This document shows positions 61,801 to 64,000 of a DNA stretch of 64,000 bases, in pieces (position 1 is the first letter of the stretch; each line of letters opens with the position of its first letter). Under the pieces are notes generated by a model. It did no database searches, was not told the origin of the DNA, and saw only the letters and a program-made list of their open reading frames with translations. The stretch is from Auricularia sp. M13 (lineage: Eukaryota; Basidiomycota; Agaricomycetes; Auriculariales; Auriculariaceae). The position numbers and the translations under genes are program-made. The stretch lies in contig CM073199.1 in assembly GCA_037042915.1 (NCBI GenBank), forward strand, positions 1 to 64,000, read 5' to 3'.

Positions 61801-63682
61801 TCGAACGCATGGACGCGCAGAAGACACCGTACAACCTCCCGCTTCAGGGGGGGCGGGTCAACCTGCAGCTGACAGTGCGCCTCGGAGGTCTGGGCGTGAG
61901 CGCGTGACGGCGCAGATGCCAGCCAGTGAAGCGGAGCGGCTGAGGAATGAGCTGAAGGAGAAACGCAACGAAGCGTTCCGAGATGGCCACATCGGACTCC
62001 AAGCCTTCCTTGCTGCCATGACCGCCGGCGCTGAGTTTCCTGAGAGGATACCACGCACTTTTGAGGAAGCAATGAGCACCCCGTTCGCTGATGACTGGCG
62101 AGCCGCCACGGATGCAGAAATGCAATCGATGGCGGACCATAAGGTCTTCGAGTACGTTGATCGTGCCGAGGTACCGGGCGGGAAGAACATCGTCGACTGC
62201 AGATGGGTTTTCTCCATCAAGTTTGACGAAAACGGCAAAGCCGTAAAGCTCAAAGCACGCCTCTGTGCGAAGGGTTTCTCTCAGAGACCAGGCATGGACT
62301 TCGTGGAGACGGCCGCTCCGACGTGCCGCCCCGAGTCTGTGAGGGCACTCCTCAGTCTTGCTGCGAAGAATGACTGGGAGGTAGACCACCTGGACGTCAA
62401 AACCGCGTTTCTCAATGCGGAACTCGAAGAAGAGGTCTACATGAAGTTGCCGCCCGGCTACACGCTGGGCAGCAAGGTCGTTCGCCTGCGACGAGCCATT
62501 TATGGTCTCAAGCAGGCGAGTCGCCAGTGGTACAAGAAGCTCCGCAAGTCGCTCGAGTCCATAGGCTTTAAGGCCTGTAAGAGCGACCAATGCGTCTTCT
62601 ACCGGAAGGACGAGTCCGGGACCGATTTCATTGCGGTCCACGTCGATGACATGCTCGCCGTAGCTGAGACGTCTGAGCGGACAAAGCGCCTGAAGGAGGA
62701 ACTGGCGAGGATGTTCACCATCACCGACCTCGGAGCTGTGCGCTGGTTCCTTGGGTTGAAAATCGCCCGGGATCGGCAGAAGCGCGTCTTGACGATCTCG
62801 CAAGGCGCGTACGTGGACTCATTGCTGGAGAAATTCGGCATGGGAGACTGTAAAAGTCTTACCACGCCGTGTGTTGCTGGACAGTACCTACTGGCCGGTG
62901 ACGAGCTGTCTTCGGATGAAGCTGCTCTAATGGAACGCACACCCTTCCGGGAACTAGTCGGCGGCCTTACATGGCTGGGGATGAACTCGCGTCCTGACAT
63001 CATGTTTGCGCTTATGCAGGTGTCGCAATTCAACGCGCACCCTAAGCCCGTGCACTGGACTGCGGCGAAGCGCATACTGCGTTACGTCAAGTGCTCGCAA
63101 GACCTTAGTCTGGTGTACGATCACTCGTCGAAAGATGATGCTGGTCTCACTGGACTCGTATCCCCGCAGACTGCTCAGTATCATGATCACCATGGTCCGG
63201 TATGCTTTACGGATGCTGACTGGGCAAATTGCCCGGACTCCCGGAAGAGTGTATCGGGCTATGCGTTCCTCCTCAACGGCGATCTTATTTCGTGGTCGTC
63301 GCGGAAGCAGGATACGATCGCGTTATCCTCTACGGAGGCTGAGTACCAGGCGGCAACGTCTGGCGGTAAAGAAGCCATCTGGCTGGCCGGTCTGTTGCGA
63401 GAACTCGGTGTTCAATTCGACGCTTGCCCGTTGAAGATGGACAACCAAAGCTCGATCTCTATCTCCAAGAACCCTAATTTCACCGCGCGGTCCAAGCACA
63501 TCGCCACTCAGGCGGCTTGGCTGCGCGAGCGTGTTGAGGCTCGTGACTTCGCCGTGGACTATGTCCCGACGGATCTCATGATTGCGGATATATTCACAAA
63601 ACCCCTTGCCTCAGTGAAGTTTCTGCGTTTTGTGGAACTCCTGGGGCTACGCTCCACTCGAGGGGGGGTGTTAGACGTGTAG
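58856..63682 (+). CDS. gag-pol: Copia Gag-Pol polyprotein (1608 aa)
   Basis: The ATG at 58856 opens the Gag part (MSVNLRALPSSFTRLGSNSD); frame upstream of it is open but runs back into the LTR. A Cys/His cluster CPHPTCIERN...HNAQNCH lies near residue 292 in place of a standard knuckle. Protease DSGCTAHY is near 440. The integrase zinc domain (WHRRLGHPSMDAV...CEDCLQTK, ~577-625) is followed by the DDE core: CSDLTGP near 642, RTDNGGEF near 704 and SAQNGLAERAHQ near 735. Reverse transcriptase (~1110-1270) has DVKTAFLNAELEEEVYM, AIYGLKQASRQWYKKL and the catalytic VHVDDM. RNase H has FTDADWANCPDSRKS and SSTEAEYQA (~1455-1510). No stop or shift separates Gag and Pol. The C-terminus TRGGVLDV overlaps the 3' LTR. 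Confidence 0.95.
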   Translation: MSVNLRALPSSFTRLGSNSDYDLWEDELFDHLSIQGVLSYVDGINITYPPTLRKSKAKSKKGAALVTPVTPLPLDEDADAEGSPDPDAQGYVHFDVPPLPDSDDDAQETIDDVAWGAASCFEEWATKRRAIAALIRSAVDPGLRAAIPQDSKNDPRQMILELRKQYRKTAPITRIIKLKNLLSSKKPDSETWAAHINKLQGLGSEAYKKPIDLKTLISIGIILSASPDWDEFMGTCMQQCKLGEPESFRAALQAEEDRRADAVKQQEEIQAMVARVNPKSSKSSKRSKDKRDDCPHPTCIERNVQSTHNAQNCHRFKKERKEKEAKQKKALLAAKVKAEESESGSDTTASLMAVFDAAHALPAASDAAADSSPFAGVAGSVAADALPTLSQSGVAVSTAQIPVGSIALPSSITSLNPLDGHGKMIALSAKDRANVGTLDSGCTAHYEPDIERFYEYKTLATPVAISGFTGDKLFAIGFGKVEYRMGKSRRIKLRNVYHVPGAAASLISVGALTDNDNIEVIFRKTTCLVRTISGHKEIASGTRSRNGLYIISNVPQAISASCAAFWSARRAPCDLLTWHRRLGHPSMDAVVSLVHAGAIKDVSIPSTLPICEDCLQTKSKVKNRAKRSTETTTKCLETVCSDLTGPMRTASLSGNRYAVNHIDMHSRYLSYDFMRHKKNTVKVAEVRLKTLEAECGEKLRAVRTDNGGEFTGAAYERMLLEMRAVHETTAPESSAQNGLAERAHQTIARRANAMLKSAGLSDGFWAEAWATATYLHNRTPNKALDWKTPYEAFYGKPPEYTKLAEFGCDAWVLRSEKDRLPKQEKKAIKCKFIGYYDHSKAYRFWDPENHKMFKSRNVSFIELKDLPNVSSCIDDSVLEQYPASSSSHTSSSPRYTSTSSHDASSGAARSDASPRGAASRAHTRMQEVGSGGVDESQDESDGIEFEFSLPLGQDASSESPLVGTTTTAESRAGDSQQTDDEVRTHGRAEDTVQPPASGGAGQPAADSAPRRSGRERVTAQMPASEAERLRNELKEKRNEAFRDGHIGLQAFLAAMTAGAEFPERIPRTFEEAMSTPFADDWRAATDAEMQSMADHKVFEYVDRAEVPGGKNIVDCRWVFSIKFDENGKAVKLKARLCAKGFSQRPGMDFVETAAPTCRPESVRALLSLAAKNDWEVDHLDVKTAFLNAELEEEVYMKLPPGYTLGSKVVRLRRAIYGLKQASRQWYKKLRKSLESIGFKACKSDQCVFYRKDESGTDFIAVHVDDMLAVAETSERTKRLKEELARMFTITDLGAVRWFLGLKIARDRQKRVLTISQGAYVDSLLEKFGMGDCKSLTTPCVAGQYLLAGDELSSDEAALMERTPFRELVGGLTWLGMNSRPDIMFALMQVSQFNAHPKPVHWTAAKRILRYVKCSQDLSLVYDHSSKDDAGLTGLVSPQTAQYHDHHGPVCFTDADWANCPDSRKSVSGYAFLLNGDLISWSSRKQDTIALSSTEAEYQAATSGGKEAIWLAGLLRELGVQFDACPLKMDNQSSISISKNPNFTARSKHIATQAAWLRERVEARDFAVDYVPTDLMIADIFTKPLASVKFLRFVELLGLRSTRGGVLDV

Positions 63683-63950
63683 ATCTTGATGATCTGTTAT
63701 GCTCGTGGATCATTTCCCCGTTGGGTTTGCACGACGTCATTTCCTATTTGGTCATTCCGAGATTCATTCCCCGACCTCCGTCTCGTTGTTCATACACTTG
63801 ACGGAGGTACGTGTCACATCACACATTCATGGACTACGCACACTCATACACATCCTGTAGGACTCACACTTGTTCGTCTTACAGGTATACAATATATTCC
63901 GTCTCGTTGTTCATACACTTGACGGAGGACTCACACTTGTTCGTCTTACA
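63669..63950 (+). repeat. 3' LTR of the copia element
   Basis: Second LTR, same length and repeat structure as the first. The last four codons and stop of the polyprotein lie inside it. Confidence 0.93.
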
Positions 63951-64000
63951 ACAACTTCCTTAACGTTACTACAACCTGGTATCCGAGACAAACGCTTCGA

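Larger units (their letters stand above)
58433..63950 (+). mobile_element. Complete Ty1/copia retrotransposon (5518 bp)
   Basis: Two 282-bp LTRs (58433-58714 and 63669-63950) read as identical and are bounded TGTTAG...TTACA. The target duplication is ACAAC (58428-58432 and 63951-63955). The internal region starts GGTTATGAGCCCCGAGG, the presumed primer-binding site, and ends with a purine tract GAGGGGGGG directly before the 3' LTR. One intact ORF encodes all proteins with integrase before reverse transcriptase, the copia order. Matching LTRs and an intact ORF indicate a recent insertion. Confidence 0.96.

Overview
The window is from a filamentous basidiomycete, most likely a mushroom-forming agaricomycete. 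Host genes have short introns of 49-69 nt with GT...AG borders. There are F-box-like genes with the PILYxTV segment, a small Zn2Cys6 factor, and large Ty3/Gypsy and Ty1/copia elements. No ribosomal RNA, tRNA or CRISPR was recognised. The assignment rests on gene style, not on a database match.

Layout. 1-9230 is a head-to-tail array of a ~1.54 kb repeat, called family A here, which has no convincing coding content. 9231-9798 is the 5' end of a minus-strand Gypsy element (LTR, leader, start of gag). 9799-18430 is a decayed plus-strand Ty3/Gypsy element (Gypsy-1) that carries an unrelated spliced gene fragment inside it. 18431-20345 is non-coding or decayed, with palindromes and a 40-bp triplication. 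20345-21442 is minisatellite family C. 21443-36154 is a second family A block, split by a young complete Ty3/Gypsy element (Gypsy-2, 21709-33376, minus strand). Gypsy-2 has LTRs that look identical, a TSD, a 2749-residue Gag-Pol with a C-terminal chromodomain, and an 824-residue extra ORF in the env position. 37081-38877 is minisatellite family D.

Host genes lie between 41211 and 57508: a multi-exon RasGEF with an N-terminal REM and C-terminal Cdc25 domain, a 198-residue Zn2Cys6 protein, a cluster of F-box-like genes made by segmental duplication with a TA-flanked MITE between them, and a 382-residue protein with a cysteine/histidine motif and a proline-rich tail. 58433-63950 is an intact Ty1/copia element with LTRs that look identical and an ACAAC TSD.

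The most unusual signal is a shared end module in the non-coding repeats. Three unrelated repeat families (A with its subfamily B, C and D) all end in the same way: an AGGAASC motif, then a hairpin whose stem sequence differs between families but which always has a 3-nt loop, then the tail GGCGACATAKTAAKA. Copies after a tail are often 5'-truncated and start at (A)GG. All three families also carry iterated CCATCA-TTTG motifs in both orientations. This looks like a non-autonomous repeat system recognised through a structured 3' end. It does not fit Helitron, TIR, LTR or telomere models well. No gene for a mobilising enzyme could be tied to it in this window.
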